Shown here piece after piece: positions 50,213-62,368 of a stretch of DNA of 64,000 nt. Positions within the stretch are counted from its first letter, which is position 1; the number at the start of each line of letters is the position of its first letter. Made by a program: the position numbers and the translations under genes. The notes beneath the pieces are model-generated. The model made no database searches and had not been told where the DNA came from. It worked only from the letters and a program-made list of their open reading frames with translations. Origin of the DNA: Lepus europaeus (Eukaryota > Chordata > Mammalia > Lagomorpha > Leporidae); assembly GCF_033115175.1 (NCBI RefSeq), contig NC_084845.1, positions 746,501 through 810,500 of the forward strand, in the 5' to 3' direction.

Positions 50213-51584
50213 AAGAGAAGCACATCAATTAATTTTTATATTTTGAAAATTTCATTTCAATTTACAGAAAAAATGCAATAGAAACAATACACATGTAAAT
50301 ATTCAATTTAGCATTTCTAATCTTTTTATCCATTTACTTTATCATTCTTTACCTCTATTTTCTTCACATATATATATATATAACATATACATAAAACATA
50401 ATTGTATATAAACAATTTGAGTGGAGTTTAGAAATGCAGCTGTGCATATTTAAATGCATAATTTCTAACAGAGATGTTTTCTTATATAATCACAGTCCTA
50501 CTATAAAGACCAGGAATTTCAATATTTGCACAATACTATTACTAAACAGCATATTATAATGCACTACCACAATCTGTCCCAATAGTATCTTTCAATATTT
50601 CCCTTGTGCAGATCCAAGGCAAATTCATATATTACACTCAGTTTCCATGTCTCTTTAGATTCTTTAACAAAGTAACTCCTAAGCTTTTACAGAATTCCTT
50701 GAAATTATCATTTTTTTAAGATTGTGGCCAATTTTTTTTGTAAAATTTCCATGTTGCCAAAAGATTAAACTTTTGAATATTTTTTTCAGGGAAGCCACAG
50801 GAGGGATATCCCATCTTCCTTGGGGCATTGTCTTTAGGTAGCACAGGATGCTCTAGTTTTTTCAGTATTGGGTATGTTAGTTTTTATTATTTTAATGTTG
50901 TCAGATGTCCTGTCTTTAAACCTAATATTTTTCTTTTATAGTTAGTTAACACTCAGGAGATATTCTAAGTTATTAAATATATTGTCTTTTACTCACAGTT
51001 TTAGGAACCACGGATGATTTGCTAACTCGTTGTGTTCTTATTAGGTGACATTGCACTGTGGGGTAGACTTCCTATCCCCATTATTCCTCCTTTCTTTTTT
51101 TTCTTGCTTTCACTCATGTATCCGTATCAACAAGGATTCACAGATTCTAAAACTTCTCATTGGGTTATAATCTGGAGTTCTGAATTTGTCATTATTTACT
51201 CTGATGTAGTATCAGAATAAAGCTTCTTCAATCTGGTTTCCTTTTCCTGTGGTCCTGTTACCATGTCAACATTGTCTCCTGGGAACTTCTTTCTGACACA
51301 ACAAGGCACTCCAGAATCCTTTCCTTGAACAAGAATAAGCCGTTTCACAAACAAGTTTTGCTTCCTTTTGTTCCAAGCATTAGATGGGCATTGGCTACTG
51401 GTATGCCAGTGCTTCAAGGCCATGTCAGAACACAGTGAAATTTAGTCATAAGTGATATCCATGCCATAATATTAGGCAAAGCAATCAACCAGACTCTAGT
51501 GTAAGCAACATTTGCATTCAGGGAAATGAACAAACTTTATTTATACTAGAAGAGTTTGGCAAATACTCTTTAATGTAAATTTTT
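50213..51584. other. AT-rich intergenic sequence
   Basis: Contains a short (TA)n tract at about 50,371-50,382. No credible ORF or named repeat. Confidence 0.5.
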
Positions 51585-51930
51585 TAAAAATTTTTTTGAT
51601 AGGCAGAGTGGACAGTGAGAGAGAGAGATAGAGAGAAAGGTCTTCCTTTTTGCCGTTGGTTCACCCTCCAAAGGCCGCCGCAGTAGGCACGCTGCTGCTG
51701 GCGCACCACGCTGATCCGAAGCCAGGAGCCAGGTGCTTCTCCTGGTCTCCCATGAGGTGCAGAGCCCAAGCACTTGGGCCATCCTCCACTGCACTCCCGG
51801 GCCACAGCAGAGAGCTGGCCTGGAAGAGGGGCAACCGGGACAGGATCGGTGCCCCGACCGGGACTAGAACCCAGTGTGCTGGCACCGCAAGGCAGAGGAT
51901 TAGCCTATTGAGCCGCGGCGCCGGCCGTAA
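51585..51930 (-). repeat. CSINE, well preserved
   Basis: Reverse C-repeat of the poly-A subtype from tttttgataggcagagtgga to the head gagccgcggcgccggcc. It looks young. Confidence 0.93.
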
Positions 51931-53659
51931 TGTAAAATTTAAAATGTAACCTACATGCTGCAAAAGAGCTAGAAGAACTCCATGACTCCATGATGCCATA
52001 CATTCCCACTTGTCCTTTTCCAGGAGATTTCCCCATAAGGTGACAACTACTGTTCTGCTAGCTTAAATCACAGTTTTGGCTTTTGGCTTGTTCTATAAGC
52101 TCATAGGAAAGTATAATCTGTCTCCTTTGTAATCCCTAATTTACAAGGGATTGAGTGATGGCACCATGAAATTAACATGACTGAAAGCGCTTGTTGCTGA
52201 GATTTGCTGAGAGCAGGGAAACAGCACCACATAGGAAGCATGAGACTTTGCTTAGGAGGCAGAAGCAGGAGGAGGGGAGGGCTAGACCAACATATTTGTA
52301 TGCCCTCTGGCAGGCTTTGGGTTGTAGGGATGACCTCTTGTCTGGTAATTGGTGCTGGCATGGCTGAGGTGCAGCAGAAATGCTGCTTTGATGTGCAAGA
52401 TTTGGTAACGAGATGGGTGGGGTCACAGTCCTGGATCTGGGGTCTTCACATGAAAGGCGGACTCTAGAGAAGCTCCCAGCACTCCTTGGAATTAGTTAGC
52501 TATGGGTGGTCACCAGCTTTCTAAAATGCTAAACATCATCACATGCAGAAAACAAGAATCATCAGAGCTGTTTGATGTCTGGCTTTTCTTATTCCTGATG
52601 TTAATCAAGATGATGTGTCAATAATTCATACCTTTTATCAATTAATAGTTTCTACTTTATAGATTTACGTATTATTGAAAGGCAGAGTTATGGGTGGGGT
52701 GGAGATGTGAGAGAGGAAGAGAGAGAGACAGACTGGGTGACATAATGATGTGGTGGAGCAACCATTATATAGCTAAGATGTTAACTCCCTAACAGTGTCC
52801 TCAGATGAGCCATGTCTCAGTGAGGCAACCGTCTTTTACCCAATCTTTCTCTAGTTGTCCTTCTTTGTCACTCTTTGTAGAGCTGTGTATTATAAATTTC
52901 CCAGGGCTTGGATAGCTGTCATCACTAGGGAATGTGCTGTCTGTTGTCTTGGCCACTTCCTGGAGGAAAGGAGTTTCATTTGTTCTCTGGGACCCTCTCC
53001 CATCTATTCCCTACTCTAACCACTAAAGGAGCTCTTTGGAGATGTTCAGGTCCATGATAAAAGTCCTTTGTCCCTGTAGTCCCGTAATACTTCAGTGACC
53101 AAGTCAGAACCGTTCCTTCCCTGTTGGCATTAACATTGTCAAGATTTCAAGCAATATCTAAACAGCAGCACAGTGCTTCAGAAGACCATGTCAACAGCTC
53201 TTAGGTTAGCTTTCCAAGCTAGTGTAAATTGAACGGGTAGGGGGACAATAAGCCCAGTGGCTACAGCTTATTTACATAAATATCAAAATCATGCCAAGTC
53301 CTACATTATGTCACAGAAGCCAGAAGAAGGTGGAATGGGTGGTGTGTTGATCTACTGGGGTGAAACCACTGATAATCTGGAAAATCTTTTTAAAAATCTG
53401 AACAGTAATACCTGACAGAAGCATCCTGATGTAGTAGAGCATTTGGTTGATGTTTGGAAAATAATGGCCCTCTCTAAGATGGTCAGGAGAATGGTAGATA
53501 TATTACGATGAAAAAGTTTTCAACACCATTGCAAACAGTTATGACAGAAACATGCAACAACATGATGGAATCCTTCATTTATTGTACAAAAGAAGATTCA
53601 AGCAAAGCCCATAAGATATGATTATATGTATATAAAGATATGAGAGGAACATTTTAATT
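51931..53659. other. Intergenic, mostly unassigned
   Basis: Includes a weak reverse-SINE-like patch (52,662-52,800; attgaaaggcagagtta and GA-rich). A stretch at 53,300-53,600 translates to broken protein-like text (KPEEGGMGGVLIYWGETT, then DVWKIMALSKMVRRMVDI) that I could not name. Confidence 0.4.
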
Positions 53660-53739
53660 CTATGTCAGGGATTTATACATCATAGTGAAAAATATCAGGA
53701 AAAGCCCAAAATAGAGTACTGGAGTCTTGCGTCTTTGGA

Positions 53740-53915
53740 AACTGTAAGATATAGAGCTGTCCGGCCAGTTTGTGATAATAATAGTTTTACATCTGGTGTC
53801 TCCCAGGAAGCCTGCAATCCAACAGTTGCCATTGTCTGATTGATCTTTTTGACAAAATAAGTAAAGTGTTGGTTGAGGCAAGTTGATTAAGAATCAAGTC
53901 TGTGGGTCTGCTTTG
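53740..53915 (-). pseudogene. Vomeronasal type-1 receptor pseudogene fragment
   Basis: The minus strand reads RPTDLILNQLASTNTLLILSK, the conserved segment from the first intracellular loop into transmembrane helix 2 of V1R receptors. The intact gene nearby has RPTDQILNQLVLANCLALVSKG. A weak FLGDT-type match follows in another frame. Only this part of the receptor can be followed, so it is a decayed remnant of a second V1R gene about 0.8 kb from the intact one. Confidence 0.65.
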
Positions 53916-54744
53916 GGTCCAAGGACTGCATCATATTGAGACAACTGTGAAAAATCTGAATCCTCACTTAATGTAGAAGAAAGAATTCACACGTTTCATT
54001 GATGTTAATTTCATAGGAAACTAAACTTAATTTGCCTAACTTTATCTATTACTTTTTAATCATAATCAAATTTCTGTTTTGCCTATTACAATATATAAAG
54101 CCCCAGGATGCCCACAGGTGTGTAACAGCAGCATCCCCTCCTGTGTCCAGGCTGCACCACATCACCCTATGCTGTTCTCAGAAAAGTGGATGTGAGAGTT
54201 GAAAATCCTGCTCAGACAGGTAGATCTTGAATTACACCATGAAAACCTAGCGCTGTGTGTTGGACTGTAAAGGAGGTCTAGGTAAAATGTACATGAATGC
54301 CTGAGTTAGGCTCAATAGACCAGAACAAACCACAATGGAGTTCCGGAGAAGTAGCATGTTAACAGACTTAAATCTTTTGAAAAAGAAAAGGAAAATCCCC
54401 AAACAGGCCAATTTTTCAAAACAAAGCAAAACAAAAAACGATATTCACAACAACCAGTTGAAAGGGGCCCAGTCAGTCTGAACCAACACGATGAGTAAGT
54501 CCTCTCCGTTTACCCTTTGCAAGGTTAAATATGTTTAGTTATTCTTTTGAATAACAGCAAAATTAGATTAGTGTTATTTATATACATATATAACACATGA
54601 GTACGATTTTGGTTAAATTTTAAAATCTTTCTTTCTTTTTATCACCATGCTCAAACTCTTCTAGAAGATTTGACACTGGGTGGATGCTTGTGTGTGAATA
54701 GAGGGGGAAATGGGTCATTTTATGCCCTAGAGAGGACAGTACAC
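53916..54744. other. Intergenic between V1R fragment and V1R gene
   Basis: No further feature is seen. Confidence 0.5.
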
Positions 54745-55683
54745 TCATTCAGCATTAAGGAAAAAACATCTTGACCAGCAAGCCAGCCACAACTTAGAGA
54801 CACGAGGGTCACGAGTGATGAGCACAACGGGACTGAGTGTTGGGAAACACAAAGCCACAAACACAGAGGTGTTCAATAGCCACTGTGCTGGAATCACACT
54901 TAGGGCCACATGGAGAGTCAACACGGAGGAGAGAGAGTAAAATAAGACAAAGGAGCTCACCAGGACTAGGATGGTACACGTGGCCCTGGCCTCATGAGAA
55001 GGTTGGTGGGATTGGCTCTTGCTATGAACGTGTTGGACTCGTTGCTTATGTCTGTACAGGACAAAGACCATGGAGCCACTGGCCCAGACCATGAGACCCA
55101 AAAGTATATAGTCAACAAAAAATATCATGCCTGCAATCAGTGAGCTTGAAAGTTTGTCTGTAGTGGTCTTATAACAAGAAAATTTAGGCATGTTTTCCAG
55201 GCTCCTATTTTTGTGATTCATTGGGCCCTTCACCCTGATAGCAACATGAATATTTACCAGGAGATTCAGGATCCAGCAGAAGGAGCAGCAGAGGCCAACG
55301 CAGCTTGGAATTCTAATTCTGAGCTCCCGCCACCGAGAACTTCTGGAGCAAATATTAACAGCCTGGAAGCCACTGAGGAGGCAGGTGGTGCTAAGGGAAA
55401 CTCCTCTGCTCACTCGGTGTAAATAGTAGATGAGCTTACATCCTGTACCGTCTAGGAAATATTCTAACCCAAAAGCTGCCATTTCCTGAGGGATCCCTTT
55501 GGAGACAAGAGCTAAGCAGTTTGCTAAGACCAGCTGGTTGAGAATTTGGTCTGTGGGTCTGAGATTCTGTCCTGTAATTAAAGTGAAGGTATAAAAACAA
55601 AGAAGTGAAGCATTGCCCAGGATCCCAATTTTCATCTGAATGAGGAAGATAATCACCCAGTCTAAGTTAGTAGATACCATCAC
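54745..55683 (-). CDS. Vomeronasal type-1 receptor (V1R), intact, 312 aa
   Basis: A single-exon G-protein-coupled receptor of the V1R family, expected in the plasma membrane of vomeronasal sensory neurons, where these receptors detect pheromone-like cues. It is 312 residues with seven hydrophobic segments (about 8-32, 44-66, 82-108, 128-150, 178-210, 234-262, 268-290). Family motifs are present: RPTDQILNQLVLAN (42-55), SKGIPQEMAAFGL (61-73), GCKLIYYLHRVSRGVSL (81-97), WASGSMVFVLYRHKQRVQHV (200-219) and FPTLSPVVLI near the C-terminus. C82 and C170 could form the usual disulfide, and N24 sits in a glycosylation motif. V1R genes have one coding exon, as here. Start: either of two adjacent ATGs; I took the first. 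Confidence 0.93.
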   Translation of the reverse strand: MMVSTNLDWVIIFLIQMKIGILGNASLLCFYTFTLITGQNLRPTDQILNQLVLANCLALVSKGIPQEMAAFGLEYFLDGTGCKLIYYLHRVSRGVSLSTTCLLSGFQAVNICSRSSRWRELRIRIPSCVGLCCSFCWILNLLVNIHVAIRVKGPMNHKNRSLENMPKFSCYKTTTDKLSSSLIAGMIFFVDYILLGLMVWASGSMVFVLYRHKQRVQHVHSKSQSHQPSHEARATCTILVLVSSFVLFYSLSSVLTLHVALSVIPAQWLLNTSVFVALCFPTLSPVVLITRDPRVSKLWLACWSRCFFLNAE

Positions 55684-55829
55684 ACAATACTTAAGGGATG
55701 ATTTTTAAATTGAGGTCAGGAGAATCTGGAAAAGAAAGAAACAATATATTCCATTTTACTTCTAGAAATTTTCTTCAGTGCATAACTTATAAATATGCCC
55801 ATATTAAAAAACAAACCATTTGTCACACA

Positions 55830-55905
55830 TTGGAGTGCCAGTTCAGTCTATTTCCAATTTAGCTCCCTGTGAAGTGACCTGTAAAGCAGCAGCTAAAGCA
55901 CTTGA
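55830..55905 (+). repeat. Old CSINE fragment
   Basis: Weak match to the middle of a C-repeat (agtgccagttcagtc, agcagctaaagcacttgagt). Confidence 0.45.
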
Positions 55906-56001
55906 GTTCTTTTTTTTTTTTTTAAATAAACACTACATAAAAACCAAATGCCCATATGGTGGTGTCAAGGTGATGATACTTCTGTCAAAAATCTTAAGTG
56001 T

Positions 56002-56338
56002 TGGAGCCGGTGTTGTAGCATAGTGAGTAAAGCTGCTGTCTACGGTGCTAGCATCCCATATGGGTGCCTGTTTGAGACCTGGCTGCTCCACTTCCAATCC
56101 AGCTCTCTGCTATGGCCTGGGAAAGCAGTTGAAAATGGCCCAAGTCCTTGGGCCCCTTTCACCCATGTGGGAGACCTGGAAGAAGCTCCTGGCTCTGGTT
56201 TCAGATTGGCTCAGCTCCAGCCACTGCAGCCAATTGGGGAGTGAACCAGTGGATGGAAGATCTTTCTCTCTCCCTCTCTCTCTGCCTCTACCTCTCTGTA
56301 ACTCTGTCTTTAAAATAAATAAATAAATATTAAGAAAA
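56002..56338 (+). repeat. CSINE
   Basis: C-repeat from ggagccggtgttgtagcata to aataaataaataaatatt. Confidence 0.92.
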
Positions 56339-57214
56339 AAATCTTTAGTGTTTCAGGCATCAAATTTAGGTTCCTTTAAGGGAGCAACAGATTGAGAAGC
56401 TACATATTCTGAAAAACTCATGTGTTTAAGGTTATTTCTTTTACTTTTATGGAAATCTTGCAAGGTTTATGTTTTATTACATTAACAATCCAAAGTAGAG
56501 GAGAAATTCACTTGTTTGAATTTATTGAGGGCAGAATGTTCTTGGAGTGTGGTAAGAAATCTGGGAAATGAGACAACACATTCTGGTTCTTAATATTTTA
56601 TAAATGTGAGTTAGAGCAATGCTTATTAATTTAATGGCAACTATTTATTGAATTCTTACTTTGTAACAGGGCTTTGCTCTGTGTTGGAGATACAGCGATG
56701 AGTAAGACACAGTCTGTCCAGTAGATCATATCCTACTTAGGAAGCCAGCAGTGAAAGCACGCTCCTAATCCTAAAACATAAGTACTGAAGTAGATACACT
56801 GCTGAGTATTACAGCATCTTAGCTGTGATAGCCAGTGCTAAGATCCTGATTTCCTTGTGGTGAAGAGATGTCAGGGATCTGCCCAGTAGAAGATGAATAC
56901 AAGTTTTCCAGATGTGTGAGCAGAAGGGCATTACAAACCAGTGAGTACAGAAGCATAGTCTAGGTTAGGGAAATACAAGGAGTTGATGTCTCAGGCGTTT
57001 TGCTTAGGTGTCTTTAATGGCATCCAGCCAAGTGTGCAGGGTAAAGTGAGAATTCGTTCCTTATTTACACACCTAACAGGAGTGTACTTTTTACTACTAC
57101 ATCTATGACACTGTTCACATCCTTTGCTCTGTTTTCCTCCATTACTAATGTTGATCTCATCGTCTCCTATCTGGACCATTGTGGTTGTCTTCTGAGTCAT
57201 CTTGCTGTTTTCTT
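56339..57214. other. Intergenic, nothing recognised
   Basis: Unique-looking sequence with no credible ORF. Confidence 0.45.
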
Positions 57215-57290
57215 TTTTTTTTTATTTTTTAACTTTTATTTAATGAATATAAATTTCCAATGTACAGCTTATGGATTACAATGGCTTCCC
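57215..57290 (-). repeat. L1 3'-terminal stub
   Basis: Carries the L1 3' end, aacttttatttaatgaatat to attacaatggcttcccc, as at 25,340-25,400. A severely 5'-truncated insertion with a T-run (57,213-57,222). Confidence 0.9.
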
Positions 57291-57292
57291 CA

Positions 57293-57611
57293 TTGTATTT
57301 TATTTATTTGAAAGACAGAGTTACAGGGAGATGTAGAGACAGACAGAGAGGTCTTCCATCTGCTGGTTCACTCCCCATATGGCTGCAATGTCTGGAGGTG
57401 TGCTGATCCAAAGCCAGGAGCCAGGAGCTTCTTCTAGGTCTCCCACGTGGGTGCAGGGGCCCAAGGACTTGGGCCATCTTCCACTGTTTTCCCAGGCCAT
57501 AGTAGAGAGTTGAATTGGAAGAGGAGCAGCCAGGACTAGAACAAGCACCCATATGGGATACCAGAGCTTCAGGCCAGGGCTTTAACCCACTGTGCCACAG
57601 CACTAGCCCCA
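57293..57611 (-). repeat. CSINE
   Basis: Reverse C-repeat from ttttatttatttgaaagaca to the head gccacagcactagcccc. Confidence 0.92.
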
Positions 57612-57612
57612 T

Positions 57613-57795
57613 GAGTTCTTGACATTCACATGGAAGACTTGGACGGAGTTCCTAGCTCCTGACTTCACAAAGCCAGGATCAGCCTTGATGATGTAGCCAT
57701 TTGGGGAGTCAACCATTGGATGGAAGATCTGTGTGTATGTGTGTGTGTGTTTGTCTTTCTCTGTCACTCCACTTTTCAAACAAATAATTTTTTAA
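57613..57795 (+). repeat. Old CSINE, distal half, with (GT)n
   Basis: Forward distal half (cacatggaagacttggacgg to ttcaaacaaataatttttt) with a GT run at about 57,731-57,750. The adjacent reverse SINE probably split it. Confidence 0.65.
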
Positions 57796-58539
57796 AATCT
57801 TACCTTTTAATTTATCCATTTTTCCATGAACTCACATGAATGGTACTTTCTGGATCATCACATATTCAAGTCTTCAACCTGGAACAATTACAATATTGTT
57901 TTAAATGATAATTTAAAATACTCATAGAATGAAGGAGAAAATGAAACCAACATGAAGTAGACTCTGTAGAGACTTGGTGGTGTAACATTTCTGGAAGAAT
58001 TGAAAGTTATAGAAGCAAAATTGTCACTTTTAGAATCAATGTCTTCATAGTCCTTGACCTGACTGTCGGGGGACAGTTTATCATTGTTACTTTTTACTGT
58101 GTATATCCTTTTTGTTTGGTTTTGTTTGTTTTTTCCCTCTGTTTTCTTTCTCTCTCTTTTCTTCATACTATATGCTGAACTCTCTATGTAACACAGAGTT
58201 AATCATATGTATTTTAAGGCAATTGGAAAAAGATTCCAGTTAAAAATAAGAGGAAGAATAAGAGATGGAGGACGTACTCTAAAACTGTAAAACAGTCTAG
58301 TTCTGCATACAGTCATACAGACTTAGCTCTAAGGGTACAGCCTAATAACTTTTCATGGGGCTCCAAACCCATAAAAATCAGTGCTAGAAGTGCCATCTTC
58401 ATTGCTAAAATGATCATATTAAAGGTTAAAGGCAACATATAGATCAGTCTAAGTTTAAAAATGATCATATTATTAACATCAATTACTTGGTAAAAATAAT
58501 AGAATTTAAAAGGAAGGAAAGTCCAATATGGGAAGCAGT
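57796..58539. other. Intergenic, nothing recognised
   Basis: AT-rich sequence with no gene. Confidence 0.45.
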
Positions 58540-59225
58540 CCACACAGCAGACTCCTAGAAAGACATTCACTCTAAATAACACTCTGACATCAGAATCAAC
58601 CCTTAAGGCTTCCTGTTTGGGCTGAAAGGCCTGCAAGAGCATTTCAGGCATGGAAGGCCAAGACTCGGTGACAAAACAATATCCTACACGGAGGATCTCT
58701 GTGAGACTTCAGAGGAAAGAAAGAGGGTCATCAAAGAAGGATATATTCTTTGAAGGGAGGAGAGAACATCCACCTTGCTTATGGCCATGTCCAAATACCA
58801 ATGGAGTCTATGGTCACAAAAGGCCTCCATAGCCTTGGCAGCCCTTGGCAAGAGCCTTGGATAATCACTGTCATAAATAAGAGTGTTAATCGTTAAAGAA
58901 ACAACAGAAGTCACTGTGCACTTGATCCTCATGTAGGACCTCTGTCCCTAATGAATTGTAATATGAGAATTGACTGCAAATTTTCTCCCCAAACTGTATT
59001 CTATATGTTGTTTGTGTGCGTGGGTGCAAATTGTTGAAGTCTATGTTTAGACTATATGGAGTTGGTCCTCTGTATATAAAGCCAAACTAAAAATGAACCA
59101 TAATGAAGAAGGAGATGGGAGAGTGAGAGGGAGGTAGGATGGGAGTTGGGGGAGGGTATAGGGGAAAGAACCACTATATTCCCAAAGTTGTATCTATAAA
59201 AAATGCAATCATTAAATCAAAACTA
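58540..59225 (+). repeat. L1 3'UTR and 3' end, older copy
   Basis: Sense L1 3'UTR (acacagcagactcctagaaa, gaagggaggagagaacatcc) running to a typical 3' end (aaaatgcaatcattaaatc and an A-rich tail). It is more diverged than the L1 3'UTRs at 1-435 and 14 kb. Confidence 0.82.
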
Positions 59226-59232
59226 AAAAAAA

Positions 59233-59540
59233 GAGATTTATTTGTTGATTTGAAAGAGATAGATAGATAGATAGATAAATTAGATAGATAAATATTCCAT
59301 CCTCTGGTTCACTCCCCAAATGGCCACAATTTCTAGGGCTGTGCCAGGCCAAAATCAAGAGCCAGGAACTTCATCTGGGTTTTTCCACATGGGTGCAGGG
59401 GCCCAAGCACTTGGGCCATCCTCCACTGTTATCCCAGGTCATTAGCAGGGAGCTGGATGGGAAGTGGAACAGCCGGGACTCGAACCAGTCCCCGTATGGG
59501 ATGCTGGTGCTGCTGGAGCTGCGGGGCCCTGTACAGCACT
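59233..59540 (-). repeat. CSINE with (GATA)n
   Basis: Reverse C-repeat; the usual GA-rich tract is replaced by GATA units at 59,253-59,290. Confidence 0.85.
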
Positions 59541-59854
59541 GGCCCAGAAAGAATTTTTCAGCTACTTTAAAACTCAAGATTTTAATCAAATGTACCAAAA
59601 TAAAGATTAAGGACAAAAATCTGACCAAATGATCTTCAGTTATTGTCATTATCATGTAGATAGTGAAAATACAGTTACAGTTTTAAAGCAGATATAATTA
59701 TGTAATTATAATACTGCCCTTGGGAAATAAAGTTTTCAACAATAAGAGATTTAAATATGACTATAAAGTCATGAAGCTGCATAAAAATTATTCTGAAGGA
59801 TCAGCACATTTTACAAAACTATTTTCAATAACTTTTTCAAGTTATTTTCAAGAA
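59541..59854. other. Intergenic, nothing recognised
   Basis: AT-rich sequence with no gene. Confidence 0.45.
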
Positions 59855-59902
59855 CATTTATTTATTTAATTGAAGGTCAGAGTCACAGAGTGAGAGACAG
59901 AA

Positions 59903-59947
<45 letters not shown>

Positions 59948-60198
59948 TCATCTATTGGTTCACTCCCTAAATGGCTACAGCAGCTGGGACTGGGTCAGGC
60001 TGAAGCCAGGAACCCAGAGCTTCTTCCAGGTCTCCCACATGGGTAAAAGGGCCTAAGCACTTGGGCAATCTTTTGCTGCTTTTCCAGGCCATTAGTAGGG
60101 AGCTGGATTGGAAGTAGAGGAGCCAGGACACAAACTGGCACCCATATGGGATGCTGGCACTGCAGGTGATAACTACCCCTTACTCACAACGCCAGCCC
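59855..60198 (-). repeat. CSINE with long (GA)n
   Basis: Reverse C-repeat whose GA tract extends over about 59,896-59,942. Confidence 0.9.
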
Positions 60199-61299
60199 TC
60201 CAAGTAGCATGTTTTGCAAGCCCATTTTTCTACCCTTTTTTCACATAAAGAGTTTATTATGAACACCAAAGAACACTCCTATGGTCTGGATTATCAGTTT
60301 TAAAAGCAAATTTATCACAAAAGAAAACAGAACTTATTTTAAAAAAGTAGCCTAATCTCAAGTCCAGGACAGAAAATGTGCAAGATGAGGTTGAAAAACA
60401 AACAAGATAACAAGAAATATTGCTGGGGTCATGTTTGAAGGAAATTGAAGGCAGTTTGAATGGATTGCCATGGAAAAATGAGACAAGCTAAAAACTTTAG
60501 AAATTAACTTAAACATATAATTTAAATTAGAAATTAATATGTCCCTAATGATATAAGAATAATAATCTGAAATTGGTTAACCTTGAACTCTTTTAAAGGA
60601 AAAAATCTAATGACTTATAAATAAGGAGAAAGGTAACAAACATTTATAAATTTTCCTGCACACGCTATTTTTCTGGATAACTAATGAGCTATTAATGTTT
60701 TTACACATATAAGAATTTAATCCAATGATTTAGAGTCCAGCATGCCTATAAAATAATTTTGACAAATCCTAATTCACTTAAAAATATGGTAAACAGAATA
60801 ACAGAAAAGTTTTGATGAACAAATATTTAATACAACTAAAATATTTAACAAAAATTATATTAACAAAAGAAGCTATCATAACTATTTCAGTACCTATTTT
60901 AATCAGTTTAATAAAAAACAAAAATACTGGTATAAACAGGTATTCTAGGGAAAAAATCACGTGTTTGTGTCATTTATGAGAGCTTCTCTCTCACTTGCCC
61001 TTCTGGCATAGGTAATGCCCTATTCATTCCCCTTTCATAATTTGTACAAAAATACAAGATAAACATTAGATGCAATTTTATTTCACCATTAAATATATAA
61101 TTTCCCATAATTCATATATGTTCAAATTGTTATTTTGAATCCTCTTAGAAATATTTTGCATCATTCTTATTTGTGAAAATAATAATAATAAATACAATTA
61201 ATATTATAAAGTTCTTCCCATAGCCTAAGAATTTCCATATATTTCAGAATCCTGAATACAGAATATTATAGATGTCTGTTACCTTCTAATCATTTTAAG
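60199..61299. other. AT-rich intergenic sequence
   Basis: Very A/T-rich, many short A- and T-runs, no gene or named repeat. Confidence 0.5.
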
Positions 61300-61612
61300 T
61301 TTTTTAAATTACTTATTTGAAAGGCAGAGTTATAGAAAGATAGACAGAGATCTTCCATCCACTGGCTCCCTCCCCAAATGGCCTCAACAGCTGAGGCTAG
61401 GACAGGCCAAAGTCAGGAGCCTGGAATTCCATCTGGGTCTCACATGTGGGTGCAGAGACCCAAACTCTTAAGGCTATCTTCCTCTGCTTCCCCAGGTGCA
61501 TTAGCAGGGATCTAGATCCAAAGCAGAGCAGCTGCAACTCGAATTAGCACCCACATGAGATGCAGTGTCACAGGTGGTGCGTGAAACCACTGCGTCACAA
61601 TATTGGTCCCAA
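61300..61612 (-). repeat. CSINE, diverged
   Basis: Reverse C-repeat from aattacttatttgaaaggca to the head near ctgcgtcacaatattggtcc. Confidence 0.82.
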
Positions 61613-61727
61613 TCATTTGCAGTTTTACCAACTACTTCTAATTCATGTGGCAAATAATTGTAAGCACTCAACGTTTTTTGTTTTACAGAGCTCTGAAATG
61701 ACAACACTTTAAAATAACAACTTTTGG

Positions 61728-62043
61728 GCCAGTATTTTGGCCCAGCAGGTTAAGCTGCCTATGACGCCGACATCCCATGTAAGCATGGGTTAGAGTTCTA
61801 GCTGCTCTACTTCCAATCCAGCTCCCTGCTAATGCTCCTGAGCAGGCACTGGAAGATGACTCAAATGCTTGGGCCTCTGCCACTCACATGGGAGACAGAA
61901 ATGAAGTTCCAGCCTCCTGGCTTTGACCTGGCCCAGTCCTGGCCATTTTGGCCATTTAGAAAATGAACCACCAGATGGAAGATCTCTGTTTCTGTCTCTT
62001 CCTCTCTCTATAACTTTCTGCCTATCAAATAAATAGATTTTTT
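61728..62043 (+). repeat. CSINE
   Basis: Forward C-repeat from gggccagtattttggcccag to atcaaataaatagatttttt. Confidence 0.85.
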
Positions 62044-62075
62044 AAAAAAAAATTTATTTGACAGAGTTAGACAGT

Positions 62076-62109
<34 letters not shown>

Positions 62110-62368
62110 TCTTCCTTCCGTTGGTTCACCCCCAAAATGGCCACTATGGCCGGAGCTATGCTGATCCGAAGCTAGGAGCCAGGTGCTTCCTCCTGGTCTC
62201 CCACGTGGGTGCAGGCGCCCAAGCACTTTGTCCATCCTCCGCTGCCTTTCCAGCCACAGCAGAGAGCTGGACTGGAAGAGGAGCAACCAGGACTAGAACT
62301 TGGCGCCCATATGGGAATGCCGGCGCTGCAGGCTGAGGATTAACCAAGTGAGCCACAGCACCGGCCCC
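62044..62368 (-). repeat. CSINE inserted in the tail of a forward CSINE
   Basis: Reverse, well-preserved C-repeat (aatttatttgacagagttag to gagccacagcaccggcccc). The words aaatagatttttt and aatagatcttttt flank it, suggesting a target-site duplication from the host SINE tail. Confidence 0.9.
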
